Notes: a model not told the origin generated them from the letters alone. 46,341 bases of DNA from Hyphomicrobiales bacterium (GCA_947455645.1 CANGPA010000010.1:1-46341), one strand, 5' to 3'; positions 24,909-33,192 are shown, counted from the stretch's first letter. Made by a program: numbers and translations.

Positions 24909-24934
24909 AATTTAAAGAAGCGCTTTTAAAATTT
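24893..24934 (+). repeat. Exact 21-bp tandem duplication at the end of the GIY-YIG gene
   Basis: The unit at 24893-24913, beginning AAAGAAGCGC and ending TTTTAAAATTT, is repeated without change at 24914-24934. The first copy contains the last codons and the TAA of the GIY-YIG gene. A perfect head-to-tail pair suggests slippage or a recent insertion footprint. Confidence 0.95.
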
Positions 24935-24949
24935 ATTCAAGAGATTTTT

Positions 24950-25372
24950 ATGGCCGTTCTAAAAATCACTGTCGAAGCAATCGTGAATGCGCCGCTTCGC
25001 AAGGTGTGGGCCGGCTATACGACGCCCGATGATATTGTGCAGTGGAATGCGGCATCGGATGATTGGCATACGACGAAAGCCAGCGTCGATTTGCGCGTTG
25101 GTGGTGCGTTCAGCTCACGGATGGAAGCAAAAGACGGAAGCTTCGGGTTTGACTTTGGTGGAGTCTATACGGAAATCGTCGATCAAAAATTCATCGCTTA
25201 TCAATTCGGCGATCGTGTCGCTGAAGTTGAATTCAACGCAACACCGGATGGTGTTATCGTACGCGTGACTTTTGATTGTGAAACCGTTCATCCGGTTGAG
25301 CAGCAAAGAGAGGGATGGCAATCCATCCTCAATAATTTCAAACGCTATCTTGAAGCCAAGCCCGTAAGCTGA
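24950..25372 (+). CDS. SRPBCC/AHSA1-like domain protein
   Basis: The 140-residue protein matches the SRPBCC (START-like) superfamily of the AHSA1 branch: an opening VEAIVNAPLRKVWAGYTTPDDIVQWN, then LRVGGAFSSRM, GVYTEIVDQKFIAYQFG and a final GWQSILNNFKRYLE helix. Such proteins form a helix-grip fold that binds hydrophobic ligands; no ligand can be assigned here. It starts 16 bp after the 21-bp tandem repeat and is convergent with the PhnA-like gene, with 15 bp between stops. Confidence 0.88.
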   Translation: MAVLKITVEAIVNAPLRKVWAGYTTPDDIVQWNAASDDWHTTKASVDLRVGGAFSSRMEAKDGSFGFDFGGVYTEIVDQKFIAYQFGDRVAEVEFNATPDGVIVRVTFDCETVHPVEQQREGWQSILNNFKRYLEAKPVS

Positions 25373-25387
25373 CCGCGCAAAGACCCT

Positions 25388-25624
25388 TTAAGCGTTTACG
25401 CGTTTCAAGAACTGCGTCTTCAAGACAAGGCCCTTTATATTGTCAACGCGGCATTCAATTTCGTCTTCATTGCTGGTTAGACGAATGCCTTTGATCTTGG
25501 TGCCCTGTTTGATCACGGAAGATGTGCCCTTCACCTTCAAGTCTTTGATCACATGAACGGTGTCGCCTTCGTGAAGGCGTGTGCCATTGCAATCTTTTAC
25601 AATCGTCTCGTTATCATCGCTCAT
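25388..25624 (-). CDS. PhnA/YjdM-domain protein, short form
   Basis: The 78-residue product corresponds to the C-terminal PhnA domain: VKDCNGTRLHEGDTVHVIKDLKVKGTSSVIKQG, then IECRVDNIKGLVLKTQFLKRV. The N-terminal zinc ribbon of full-length YjdM is missing. Despite the name, a role in phosphonate use is not established for this family. I chose ATG 25624, nine nt after GGAAAG. It follows DUF2842 on the same strand after 24 bp. Confidence 0.87.
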   Translation of the reverse strand: MSDDNETIVKDCNGTRLHEGDTVHVIKDLKVKGTSSVIKQGTKIKGIRLTSNEDEIECRVDNIKGLVLKTQFLKRVNA

Positions 25625-25648
25625 TTTATGATCTTTCCGCAAATGCAA

Positions 25649-25864
25649 TCAGGCTTGATCTTGATCGGGTCGTTCCATCCAGCGGATGAGCGGCATAAGG
25701 GGGAGGATCCACGCCAATCCCACGACGAAATAATAGACGCCCTGCCATAATTTGTCCGCATCTTGCAGGCGGCCTTGCGCAATCACCATTGCAATCAGGC
25801 TATAGACAATCACAAAGGCCAGCATGATCAATGTGCCAATGAATTTACGGGTTCTGCGACGCAT
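25649..25864 (-). CDS. DUF2842 small membrane protein
   Basis: This is a 71-residue protein with a basic start RRRTRKFIG and two membrane segments (LIMLAFVIVYSLIAMVIA and YYFVVGLAWILPLMPLI), the pattern of the alphaproteobacterial DUF2842 family, often found beside the heme A synthase gene as here. I chose ATG 25864 with GGAAGA just upstream; a TTG at 25876 is in frame. Function unknown; its position suggests a link to cytochrome oxidase assembly, which is inference. Confidence 0.86.
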   Translation of the reverse strand: MRRRTRKFIGTLIMLAFVIVYSLIAMVIAQGRLQDADKLWQGVYYFVVGLAWILPLMPLIRWMERPDQDQA

Positions 25865-26020
25865 GGGATCTTCCAAAAACAGACGATTCCAAGACAGGGA
25901 TCGTTCCGAGAAAAGAGGTGCGACACGAGCGAACTTGCCCGGTCAGACGGCGCGGACTATGAGTGCCCGACCCCGTTTGATCAAGCCCTCATCGATCAAG
26001 TTCCCAAAAGGCCGGTTGTC

Positions 26021-27082
26021 ATGACGCATGATGGTTTTTCAGCTTCTGAAATTTGGCATGCGCCGCAGAGGCTTCGCACGGTGCGTATCTGGCTGTTTCT
26101 GATGGCCGCTCTCGTGTTTACGATGGTTGTTGTTGGGGGCGCCACGCGGCTCACAGGTTCGGGCCTTTCCATCACCGAATGGAATCCGATCATGGGCGCA
26201 TTGCCGCCTTTGACGGATGCGGCTTGGGCGGAGGCATTCGAAAAATACAAAGCCATTCCACAATATCGGCTCGTCAATGAGGGCATGGCGCTTGCCGATT
26301 TTAAATTCATTTTTTGGTGGGAATGGTCGCATCGCCAATTGGGGCGCGCGATCGGGCTCGTCTTTGGTATGGGCTTTTTGTGGAACGTTGTTTCGGGCGC
26401 GTTGCGTGGCCGTCTTGCTATCTATGTTTTGGGTCTTGGCCTTCTTGGAGGCGCGCAGGGCACCATAGGCTGGATCATGGTGGCGTCAGGCCTGAAGGAA
26501 GGCGTGACCGCGGTCGCACCCATCAAATTGATGTTGCATCTCACAATGGCGGCAACGATCTACACGCTCCTCATCATGGTTGCGACACGCATGGGCAAGC
26601 CCCGCGGTGAAATCGCACCACAATCAGTGAAACGGGCTGCGAGTCTTGTGCTGTTTTTGACGCTCCTGCAAATCGCGCTTGGCGCTTTGGTGGCAGGATC
26701 AAAAGCGGGTCTTGTCTGGAACACCTGGCCTTTCTTGGATGGTCATCTTGTCCCACCGGCAGAGATGCTGTTTTCCGTGTCCCCGCTCATAGAAAATTTT
26801 GTCGATAATACCGTTTTAGTTCAATTCAATCACCGCATGAGTGCCTATCTCTTGCTGGCGGTTGCTTTATGGCATGGTTGGCAGGTTGGGCGCCTCATGC
26901 CCCATACATCCGCTAATCGACGTGCGAGCATCAATGTTTGGTTGATCGTTGTGCAGGCGGTGATTGGTATCATAACCTTGCTCTACGCCGTCCCGCTCTG
27001 GTTGGGCCTTCTCCATCAAGCCTCGGCATTTATCGTATTAGGCATGGCGGCGGCACATCGCGCTGCCCTTGTACGCGGATGA
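26021..27082 (+). CDS. ctaA: Heme A synthase (COX15/CtaA)
   Basis: Heme A synthase oxidises the methyl group of heme O to make heme A for aa3-type oxidases in the inner membrane. The 353-residue protein has about eight membrane helices and the conserved histidines in WWEWSHRQLGR, a central LHLTMAA, QFNHRMSAY and LLHQASA. Also typical are GGATRLTGSGLSITEWNP and the ELVPP-like HLVPP. I chose ATG 26021 because the family N-terminus starts there; the frame is open for 86 codons further upstream but those overlap the divergent DUF2842 gene. It shows that the organism makes an aa3-type oxidase. Confidence 0.94.
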   Translation: MTHDGFSASEIWHAPQRLRTVRIWLFLMAALVFTMVVVGGATRLTGSGLSITEWNPIMGALPPLTDAAWAEAFEKYKAIPQYRLVNEGMALADFKFIFWWEWSHRQLGRAIGLVFGMGFLWNVVSGALRGRLAIYVLGLGLLGGAQGTIGWIMVASGLKEGVTAVAPIKLMLHLTMAATIYTLLIMVATRMGKPRGEIAPQSVKRAASLVLFLTLLQIALGALVAGSKAGLVWNTWPFLDGHLVPPAEMLFSVSPLIENFVDNTVLVQFNHRMSAYLLLAVALWHGWQVGRLMPHTSANRRASINVWLIVVQAVIGIITLLYAVPLWLGLLHQASAFIVLGMAAAHRAALVRG

Positions 27083-27098
27083 TTTATCGACGCAATCT

Positions 27099-27536
27099 TC
27101 AACGATAAACCAGAACCGGAACGCTGGAATGGGCGAGGACCTTTTGCGTTTCTGAGCCTAAGAGAATGGCGCCGATGCCTCCGCGCCCATGTGATGCCAT
27201 GGCAATCAGATCGCACTTCTTTTTCTTGGCTGTGTCGATAATGGCTTCGTAAGGATAATCCGCTTCAATATCGAGCGTTTGAAAAGTGACGCCGCGTTCT
27301 TTGGCAAGCGTTTCAACTTTTCCCAAAATGGCCTTCGCCTGTTTCTTGGCGTGATTTTTATAAATCTCTGGTGAGTCCGTCAGCATCTCGGTTTCAAGTG
27401 TAAACACATGAAACGGTTCATGCACGGTCAAGAGCGTTACCGAAGCGCCAATCGCTTTGGCAAAATCAAGACCTTGCTTGACCGCGGTGGTGGCCAAGGC
27501 CGAGCCGTCGGTTGGAATCAATATGTGTTTATACAT
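27099..27536 (-). CDS. Universal stress protein (UspA family)
   Basis: This 145-residue single Usp domain begins MYKHILIPTDGSALA and ends with MASHGRGGIGAILLGSETQKVL and VPVLVYR. The HG-x9-GS nucleotide-binding signature is present, so it is probably of the ATP-binding type. ATG 27536 matches the usual family start; an ORF start 16 codons upstream is not needed. An FNR/FixK-type palindrome centred about 72 nt upstream suggests induction when oxygen is low. It lies downstream of the metY-like gene on the same strand and is convergent with ctaA. Confidence 0.9.
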   Translation of the reverse strand: MYKHILIPTDGSALATTAVKQGLDFAKAIGASVTLLTVHEPFHVFTLETEMLTDSPEIYKNHAKKQAKAILGKVETLAKERGVTFQTLDIEADYPYEAIIDTAKKKKCDLIAMASHGRGGIGAILLGSETQKVLAHSSVPVLVYR

Positions 27537-27601
27537 GGGGCGACGCCTTTCACCTTTGATGTCTTTCGAGCACATAGTGGTCAAAAGGCGTCGCTTGCGC
27601 T

Positions 27602-27615
27602 TTGATGCGGATCAA
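27602..27615 (-). promoter_or_regulatory. FNR/FixK-type binding site upstream of the Usp gene
   Basis: TTGATGCGGATCAA is a perfect TTGAT-N4-ATCAA palindrome, the consensus of FNR/FixK regulators. A CACTAT element at 27574-27579 (minus strand) lies at the distance expected for activation with the box near -41. The 11-bp word TTGATGCGGAT recurs at 27640-27650, and ATCAAGAGCG (27611-27620) faces CGCTCTTGAT (27635-27644), so the same DNA could also form a hairpin after the metY-like gene. Confidence 0.7.
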
Positions 27616-27656
27616 GAGCGCGCCATATGTGACACGCTCTTGATGCGGATTAGTCC

Positions 27657-28937
27657 TTATTTCGCCGCGAGTGCCTGATCGAGATCGGCAATCAGATCGG
27701 CAACATCTTCAATACCCACCGAGAGCCGCACAACATCAGGACCCGCACCCGCGATGACTTTCTCAGCATCGGTCAATTGGCGATGCGTGGTCGATGCGGG
27801 ATGGATCACAAGCGAGCGCGTATCGCCGACATTGGCAAGATGCGAGAAGAGCTTGAGATGTTTTACAAGATTGATGCCTGCATCATAGCCGCCCTTCAAG
27901 CCGAAGGTGAAAACCGCACCGGCACCCTTGGGCGAGTATTTCTTCGCAAGCGCGTTATATTTATCGCCTTCGAGTCCGGAATAGGAGACCCACGCAACGC
28001 TTGGATGGTGTTTGAGATGTTTTGCAACCGCAAGCGCGTTGTCCGAATGGCGTTGCATGCGGAGCGGTAGCGTTTCAATGCCCGTTAAAATTAGAAAGGC
28101 GTTGAACGGTGACAAAGCGGGACCAAGATCGCGCAAGCCGAGCACACGGCACGCAATCGCAAACGCAAAATTGCCGAAGGTCTCACCAAGCACCATACCA
28201 TTATATTCAGGCCGTGGTGTTGAGAGCAGCGGATATTTTCCGCTCTTCACATAATCGAAATTACCACCATCAACGATCACGCCGCCAATCGAATTGCCAT
28301 GGCCGCCTAAAAATTTTGTCGCTGAATGCACGACGATATTGGCACCATGTTCAAAGGGTTTAACGAGATAGGGCGTGGCAAGCGTGTTATCGACAATCAA
28401 GGGCACGCCGGCCTTTTTCGCAATCGCGGCAATCGCCGCAATATCGGTCACAACGCCACCGGGATTGGCAATCGACTCGATGAAGATCGCTTTGGTCTTT
28501 GGCGTAATCGCCGCTTCAAAGCTCGATAGATCATCGGGATCGGCCCATTTCACGCGCCAATCGAAGCTCTTATAGGAATGATTGAACTGGTTGATCGAGC
28601 CGCCATAAAGTTTTTTCGAGGCGATGAATTCATCGCCTGGCTGCAACAGCGTGTGAAACACGAGAAACTCGGCCGCATGACCGGAGGCAACGGCAAGCGC
28701 CGCCGTGCCGCCTTCAAGGGCTGCCACGCGTCCTTCCAAAACCGCATTGGTTGGGTTGGTGATGCGCGTGTAGATATTTCCGAAGGCTTGCAGGCCGAAC
28801 AGCGAGGCGGCATGATCGACATCGTCAAACACGAAGGATGATGTCTGATAAATCGGTGTCACGCGCGCGCCTGTGGCGGCATCGGGGGCCGCTCCGGCAT
28901 GAACGGCAAGTGTGTTAAATCCGGGGGTCTGTGTCAT
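27657..28937 (-). CDS. metY: O-acetylhomoserine sulfhydrylase-like PLP enzyme
   Basis: This is a 426-residue Cys/Met-metabolism PLP enzyme. K208 in HSATKFLGGHGNS binds PLP, D183 (IVDNTLATPY) holds the pyridine nitrogen, and YTRITNPTN supplies phosphate contacts. Length and wording fit O-acetylhomoserine aminocarboxypropyltransferase, which makes homocysteine directly from O-acetylhomoserine and sulfide. I chose ATG 28937 behind GAGGAGA. I looked for a SAM-II riboswitch upstream and saw none, unlike metK. The metZ subtype (O-succinylhomoserine) cannot be fully excluded. Confidence 0.88.
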   Translation of the reverse strand: MTQTPGFNTLAVHAGAAPDAATGARVTPIYQTSSFVFDDVDHAASLFGLQAFGNIYTRITNPTNAVLEGRVAALEGGTAALAVASGHAAEFLVFHTLLQPGDEFIASKKLYGGSINQFNHSYKSFDWRVKWADPDDLSSFEAAITPKTKAIFIESIANPGGVVTDIAAIAAIAKKAGVPLIVDNTLATPYLVKPFEHGANIVVHSATKFLGGHGNSIGGVIVDGGNFDYVKSGKYPLLSTPRPEYNGMVLGETFGNFAFAIACRVLGLRDLGPALSPFNAFLILTGIETLPLRMQRHSDNALAVAKHLKHHPSVAWVSYSGLEGDKYNALAKKYSPKGAGAVFTFGLKGGYDAGINLVKHLKLFSHLANVGDTRSLVIHPASTTHRQLTDAEKVIAGAGPDVVRLSVGIEDVADLIADLDQALAAK

Positions 28938-29147
28938 GGATCTTCTCCTCACGTAACGGGTTGCGTCTTTAGGGTCCGGCGGTCGGGTAAAACCCAATCC
29001 TAACCGTAAAATCAGTTTAATCGGTCAATACGTTCTTTTTAGCGAACGATTTGAACGGCGTCAATAACCTGCCGCATTTGCCGTCCAGCCTTATGCAGAA
29101 GCCATCGGTAAGCGTTTAAACCTCAACATATTTTCGGAGACATCCCT

Positions 29148-30053
29148 ATGAACAACCTTCGAAACGAGGATCAGCCTGAACATCAGCCCCGCCTCTCGCG
29201 GGATATCATCACGCTTTATGATGCCTTCACCCATGGCGGGATGGATCGCCGCGCCTTCATGAGCCGGCTCGCCGCTTTAGCGGGTTCGTCTGCAGCGGCG
29301 CTCGCGATCTTGCCGCTATTGGGTAATGATTATGCGCGGGCCGAAACGATCAAAGCGGATGATCCACGCCTCGACACGCAGGAGATGCTCGCAATCGAAG
29401 GTGGTGAAAAAGGTCTCACGGGTTATCTCGCGCGGCCTAAGGGCAACGCGCGTCTCCCCGCTGTTCTGGTCATTCACGAAAACCGCGGTCTAAACCCGCA
29501 TATCAAAGACATCACGCGCCGCGTCGCTCTTGAGGGTTATCTTGCTTTGGGGATCGACATTCTCTCTCCTGATGGCGGCACGCCCGAGGATGAAGACAAA
29601 GCCCGAGACATGATTGGCAAAGTAACGGGTGAGATTGCAGAGGCGCGCGCGGCGGCGGCCATTCGCTTTCTCGGAAAGCACCCGCAATCCACCGGCAAAA
29701 CAGGCGCGATCGGTTTTTGTTGGGGCGGGGGTCTTATCAACCGCGTTGCGGCGGGCGAGCCGACGCTTAAAGCCGGCATTGCCTATTATGGTCCGCAACC
29801 TCCTGCAGAACGTGTTGCCAATATCAAAGCCGCGCTCTTGTTGCATTATGCGGGTCTTGATCAACGCATTGATGCCGGCATTCCCGCCTACAAGGCTGCG
29901 TTGGATGCTGCCAAAATCCGCTATGAGATTCACATCTATGAGGGCGTCGATCACGCGTTCAACAATGATACGAATGCCGCGCGTTACAACAAAGCGACAG
30001 CGGACTTAGCATGGTCACGCAGCATGGCGTTTTTGAAGCGGGAATTGGTTTAA
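29148..30053 (+). CDS. Dienelactone hydrolase family protein, Tat-exported
   Basis: This is a 301-residue alpha/beta hydrolase of the dienelactone hydrolase family. The nucleophile is Cys in GFCWGGG, with Asp in GLDQRID and His in EGVDHAFNN completing the triad. The N-terminus carries a twin-arginine signal, MDRRAFMSRLAALAG followed by a hydrophobic stretch to YARAE, about 65 residues in, so it is probably exported folded. HENRGLNPHI is the usual substrate-loop motif. ATG 29148 lies behind CGGAGAC. The substrate is unknown; periplasmic forms of this group act on diverse esters. Confidence 0.9.
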   Translation: MNNLRNEDQPEHQPRLSRDIITLYDAFTHGGMDRRAFMSRLAALAGSSAAALAILPLLGNDYARAETIKADDPRLDTQEMLAIEGGEKGLTGYLARPKGNARLPAVLVIHENRGLNPHIKDITRRVALEGYLALGIDILSPDGGTPEDEDKARDMIGKVTGEIAEARAAAAIRFLGKHPQSTGKTGAIGFCWGGGLINRVAAGEPTLKAGIAYYGPQPPAERVANIKAALLLHYAGLDQRIDAGIPAYKAALDAAKIRYEIHIYEGVDHAFNNDTNAARYNKATADLAWSRSMAFLKRELV

Positions 30054-30108
30054 GATACGCATGGCGATCTGAAGCGCGCCGCGCATCCTATTGATTGAGA
30101 CAACGCAT

Positions 30109-30639
30109 TCAAATGGTGCGCTTCTGCCAACTCTTCGCACCAAGCAAGGGCCTTTTTGATGAGAGCAATCCCGTATTCACCCCGTTCCATCCGATCTCGC
30201 CGGAGAAGCGTCCATATTCGATTTTCGGACACCGATTCATAATCACGGTGACGCCTTTTTCTTCTGCGCGCGCGGCGGCGTCATCATTGCGCACGCCGAG
30301 CTGCATCCAGATCACTTTGGGCAAGGGCGTCAGCGCGAGCGCTTCATCGGTTAAAGGCCCTGCCGCATCCGAATTGCGAAAAATTTCAACCATATCAATC
30401 GGCGCTTCAATTTCATTTAACGCGCCATAGACTTTTGCGCCGAAAAATTCTTGACCTTTCAAACCGGGATTGATCGGATAAAGCGTATAGCCCCGTTCAA
30501 TCAGATATTTGGTGACAAAATAACTCGGGCGCGCCTGATTGCTTGAAAACCCGATCAGCGCAATGCTTTTCACACTTTTCAAAATCGATTCAATCAGCGC
30601 GTCAGGATATGAGTCATGACGGGTTGTATCAAAACTCAT
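30109..30639 (-). CDS. CoA-binding domain protein (YccU type)
   Basis: The 176-residue product has the Rossmann-like CoA-binding domain: SIALIGFSSNQARPSYFVTKYLIERGYTLYP, DMVEIFRNSDAAGP, VIWMQLGVRNDDAAARAEEKGVTVIMNRCPKIE. It lacks the catalytic half of succinyl-CoA ligase and is a stand-alone domain as in E. coli YccU. I chose ATG 30639, which overlaps the enoyl-CoA hydratase stop (ATGA), so the two are coupled. The physiological role is unknown. Confidence 0.9.
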   Translation of the reverse strand: MSFDTTRHDSYPDALIESILKSVKSIALIGFSSNQARPSYFVTKYLIERGYTLYPINPGLKGQEFFGAKVYGALNEIEAPIDMVEIFRNSDAAGPLTDEALALTPLPKVIWMQLGVRNDDAAARAEEKGVTVIMNRCPKIEYGRFSGEIGWNGVNTGLLSSKRPLLGAKSWQKRTI

Positions 30640-31439
30640 GTGCCACTCCAAAGCGGATCGCGCTTTTCTAAAAAGGCATTGATGCCTTCTTCTGCATCGC
30701 GTGCGAGCATATTCTCGACCATGACATGAGAGGCATGGAGATAGGCGTCTTCGCGCGTCATTTCAATCTGCTCATAAAAGGCCCGTTTGCCAATCGCGAG
30801 CGTCAAAGATGATTTTGCCGCAATTGCACGCGCCATCACTTCGGCAGCGGCAAGCGCTTCGCCTTGCGGTACAACGCGATTGACTAGGCCGATGCGCAGC
30901 GCCTCATTCGCAGTCACCATATCGCCTAACAGCAGCATCTCCATTGCATGTTTGCGGGATACGGCGCGAGACAAAGCCACCATCGGCGTTGAACAAAAGA
31001 GTCCGATATGAACTCCGGGTGTCGCAAAGCGCGCTTCGTCTCCTGCCACAGCCAAATCGCAAGTGGCAACGAGTTGACAACCCGCAGCCGTTGCGACGCC
31101 CTCAACCGCGGCAATGACGGGTTGGGGGAGGGCAAGGATCGCCTGCATCAACGCGGCACAGCGCTTTAACAGCGTTTCGAAATAGGCGCGCCCGCGATCC
31201 GCATCGGTGCGATGCGCGCTCATTTCCTTCAAATCATGGCCCGCACAAAACACAGTCCCCGTTGCATTGAGGATCACAGCGCGCAAATCAGAGCGCGCGC
31301 TGATCCGCGTCAACGCCGCGTGCAGGGCATCGAGCATCGCCTCCGAAAGCGGATTGCGCCGTTCCGCTTGGTTGAGCGTCAAGATCACATAACCGGGATG
31401 TTCGGTTTCGATCAGAAGAGGTGAGGGTGCTGCCGTCAT
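30636..31439 (-). CDS. Enoyl-CoA hydratase/isomerase family protein
   Basis: This is a 267-residue crotonase-fold protein. Landmarks are LNQAERRNPLSEAM, FCAGHDLKEM forming the first oxyanion-hole strand, GVATAAGCQLVATCDLAVAGDEARFATPGVHIGLF, and the C-terminal helical trimerisation region. The AGHDLKEM wording resembles the ECHDC3 branch, whose substrate is not clear. I chose ATG 31439 (MTAAPSP) because the family N-terminus begins soon after it, although no good Shine-Dalgarno is visible. It is divergent from the thioesterase gene and coupled to the CoA-binding protein gene, suggesting a shared role in acyl-CoA metabolism. Confidence 0.88.
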   Translation of the reverse strand: MTAAPSPLLIETEHPGYVILTLNQAERRNPLSEAMLDALHAALTRISARSDLRAVILNATGTVFCAGHDLKEMSAHRTDADRGRAYFETLLKRCAALMQAILALPQPVIAAVEGVATAAGCQLVATCDLAVAGDEARFATPGVHIGLFCSTPMVALSRAVSRKHAMEMLLLGDMVTANEALRIGLVNRVVPQGEALAAAEVMARAIAAKSSLTLAIGKRAFYEQIEMTREDAYLHASHVMVENMLARDAEEGINAFLEKRDPLWSGT

Positions 31440-31534
31440 AGGAAGAACCGTCGCCCCGTAACCGCGTCGCGTCAAGATCGTAAGGATTGCGGTTCGATCT
31501 TGTGCGGTCCGCAATCCTCGCTTATCCGTCGATC

Positions 31535-31963
31535 ATGACTGATGCCGCGCTCACTTGTTCAGAGATCAACGCTTTCTTGCGGCGTGAATTTCCGCAGATA
31601 TTTCTGCATGGCGAAATTTTCACCGTGGATGAAATCGGCGCCGGCACCAGCGTGATGCGCATGGCCTATCATGAAAGCCAATTGAGGCCCGGCGGCACCA
31701 TTTCGGGTCCTGCCATGATGCAACTGGCCGATGTGGCGATATGGGTCGCGCTTTTGGGCGCCATTGGCGAAGTTCCGCTCGCGGTGACCACCAATCTCAC
31801 GATCAATTTCATGAGAAAGCCCGAACCGCGCGCCCTGATTGCCACCTGCCGCATGATGAAAATCGGCAAAAGGCTCGCGGTGGGCGAGGCGACCCTCACC
31901 GCAGACGGATCGGACGAGGCGGTTGCCCATGCGGTGGCCACTTACGCCATTCCCGCCCCATAA
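31535..31963 (+). CDS. PaaI-type hotdog thioesterase
   Basis: The 142-residue protein fits the PaaI/YbgC hotdog family: a long central helix in RPGGTISGPAMMQLADVAIWVALLG, then VTTNLTINFMRKPEP and a closing beta sheet. Such enzymes hydrolyse acyl-CoA thioesters. I chose ATG 31535 (MTDAALT), which fits family length; an earlier start at 31487 would overlap the divergent promoter region. Its divergent neighbour is an enoyl-CoA hydratase homologue, another acyl-CoA enzyme. Confidence 0.87.
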   Translation: MTDAALTCSEINAFLRREFPQIFLHGEIFTVDEIGAGTSVMRMAYHESQLRPGGTISGPAMMQLADVAIWVALLGAIGEVPLAVTTNLTINFMRKPEPRALIATCRMMKIGKRLAVGEATLTADGSDEAVAHAVATYAIPAP

Positions 31964-32042
31964 TAGTGTGGTATCATATTACCATTAAAATTAAACTATT
32001 GAAATAATTATATAATTTTATAAATCGAGCAGAAATTTCGAG

Positions 32043-32071
32043 TTGACGGCGCCGGGGCGCTCCAGTACATC
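32043..32071 (+). promoter_or_regulatory. rplM-rpsI promoter
   Basis: TTGACG (32043-32048) and TACATC (32066-32071) are 17 bp apart, in a stretch that follows very AT-rich DNA at 31975-32030, which may act as an UP element. The transcript would start about 80 nt before rplM. Confidence 0.6.
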
Positions 32072-32085
32072 CAAGCGCGAGTGGC

Positions 32086-32112
32086 AAGGGCCCGTTGTGG
32101 CCCTTTCTGTTT
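32086..32112 (+). promoter_or_regulatory. Leader hairpin upstream of rplM
   Basis: AAGGGCC and GGCCCTT form a 7-bp stem around CGTTGT, followed by TCTGTTT. It lies in the predicted rplM leader and looks like a weak terminator or an autoregulatory leader structure as known for other ribosomal-protein operons. Its function is inferred. Confidence 0.5.
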
Positions 32113-32160
32113 GAGTGGATCGGGCCATGGGGGCCGGATCATAGGCAATGGAATTTTCCC

Positions 32161-32625
32161 ATGAAGTCATTTTCGGCAAAGCCCGCCGAGGTTGAGAAGA
32201 AATGGGTGCTGATTGATGCGACAGGCCTCGTTGTTGGCCGTCTCGCTTCGATCGTGGCGCTGCGCTTGCGCGGCAAGCACCTTCCGACCTTCACGCCGCA
32301 TGTTGATTGCGGCGACAACGTCATCATCATCAATGCCGATAAGGTGGTTCTGACCGGCCGCAAGCGCGAGCAGAAGGTCTATTATCATCACACCGGTTTT
32401 CCAGGCGGTATCAAAGAACGCTCGGCCAAGTTCATTCTCGAAGGGCGCTTTCCGGAGCGTGTGGTCGAGAAGGCTGTTGAGCGCATGTTGCCGCGTGGTC
32501 CGTTGGGTCGTGCTCAACTTGGCAATCTCCGCGTTTATGGCGGTGCCGAGCATCCGCATGCCGCCCAGACGCCAGCCGTGCTCGATGTCGGCGCGATGAA
32601 CCGTAAAAATGTGAGGAGCGCCTGA
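32161..32625 (+). CDS. rplM: 50S ribosomal protein L13
   Basis: L13 is an early-assembling protein of the large ribosomal subunit. The 154-residue product has [54 protein letters not shown] and [20 protein letters not shown] chose ATG 32161, which matches the alphaproteobacterial N-terminus MKSFSAKP; the frame is open upstream into the leader. rpsI follows after two bases, the near-universal L13-S9 pair. Confidence 0.98.
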   Translation: MKSFSAKPAEVEKKWVLIDATGLVVGRLASIVALRLRGKHLPTFTPHVDCGDNVIIINADKVVLTGRKREQKVYYHHTGFPGGIKERSAKFILEGRFPERVVEKAVERMLPRGPLGRAQLGNLRVYGGAEHPHAAQTPAVLDVGAMNRKNVRSA

Positions 32626-32627
32626 TC

Positions 32628-33104
32628 ATGGCTGCAACGCTTCAGTCTCTCTCTGATCTTAAGGGATCACCCGCCGCTCCGGCGGAAGCCCCCCGCCATG
32701 TCCAGAAGTTGGACAAGCAGGGCCGCGCCTACGCAACCGGCAAACGTAAGAACGCCGTCGCCCGCGTTTGGATCAAGCCAGGCAAGGGCACGATCACGGT
32801 CAATGGCCGTGCGCTCGAAGTCTATTTCGCGCGTCCCGTTCTGCGCATGATCTTGCAGCAGCCTTTCGGCATCGCCTCGCGCGTTGGCCAATATGATGTT
32901 GTGGTCACGGTCGCTGGTGGCGGTCTTTCGGGTCAGGCCGGCGCGGTTCGCCACGGCCTCTCAAAGGCACTCACTTATTTCGAACCGGAACTGCGCGGCG
33001 TTCTCAAGAAAGCCGGCTTCCTCACACGCGACAGCCGTGTGGTCGAACGTAAGAAATACGGCCGCAAGAAAGCGCGCCGGAGCTTCCAGTTCTCGAAGCG
33101 TTAA
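32628..33104 (+). CDS. rpsI: 30S ribosomal protein S9
   Basis: S9 is a small-subunit protein whose C-terminal tail reaches the P-site tRNA. The 158-residue product has an N-terminal extension of about 35 residues (alphaproteobacterial type), then [35 protein letters not shown] and the tail [12 protein letters not shown], ending in the invariant SKR. It is co-transcribed with rplM and followed by a strong terminator. Confidence 0.98.
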   Translation: MAATLQSLSDLKGSPAAPAEAPRHVQKLDKQGRAYATGKRKNAVARVWIKPGKGTITVNGRALEVYFARPVLRMILQQPFGIASRVGQYDVVVTVAGGGLSGQAGAVRHGLSKALTYFEPELRGVLKKAGFLTRDSRVVERKKYGRKKARRSFQFSKR

Positions 33105-33130
33105 TCAACGCTTTCTGTTCTGCAAAATTC

Positions 33131-33162
33131 AAAAACCCGCGAGTGTGTCTCGCGGGTTTTTT
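33131..33162 (+). terminator. Rho-independent terminator of rplM-rpsI
   Basis: CCCGCGAG (33136-33143) and CTCGCGGG (33149-33156) form a perfect stem with loop TGTGT, flanked by A-residues and a run of six T. Confidence 0.94.
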
Positions 33163-33192
33163 GTTGGCTTGTTCTTTTATGTCATGTTCGTC

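Noticed and set aside
25763-26020. 86-codon N-terminal extension of heme A synthase
   Set aside because: It overlaps the DUF2842 gene on the other strand and lacks family similarity; the conserved protein starts at 26021.
28938-29147. Possible SAM riboswitch in front of the metY-like gene
   Set aside because: No GCTAAAAGG box or GATTTG loop is present, and no SAM-I core was seen.
32095-32160. Upstream extension of L13
   Set aside because: It lies in the predicted leader; L13 proteins of this group start at MKSFSAKP.
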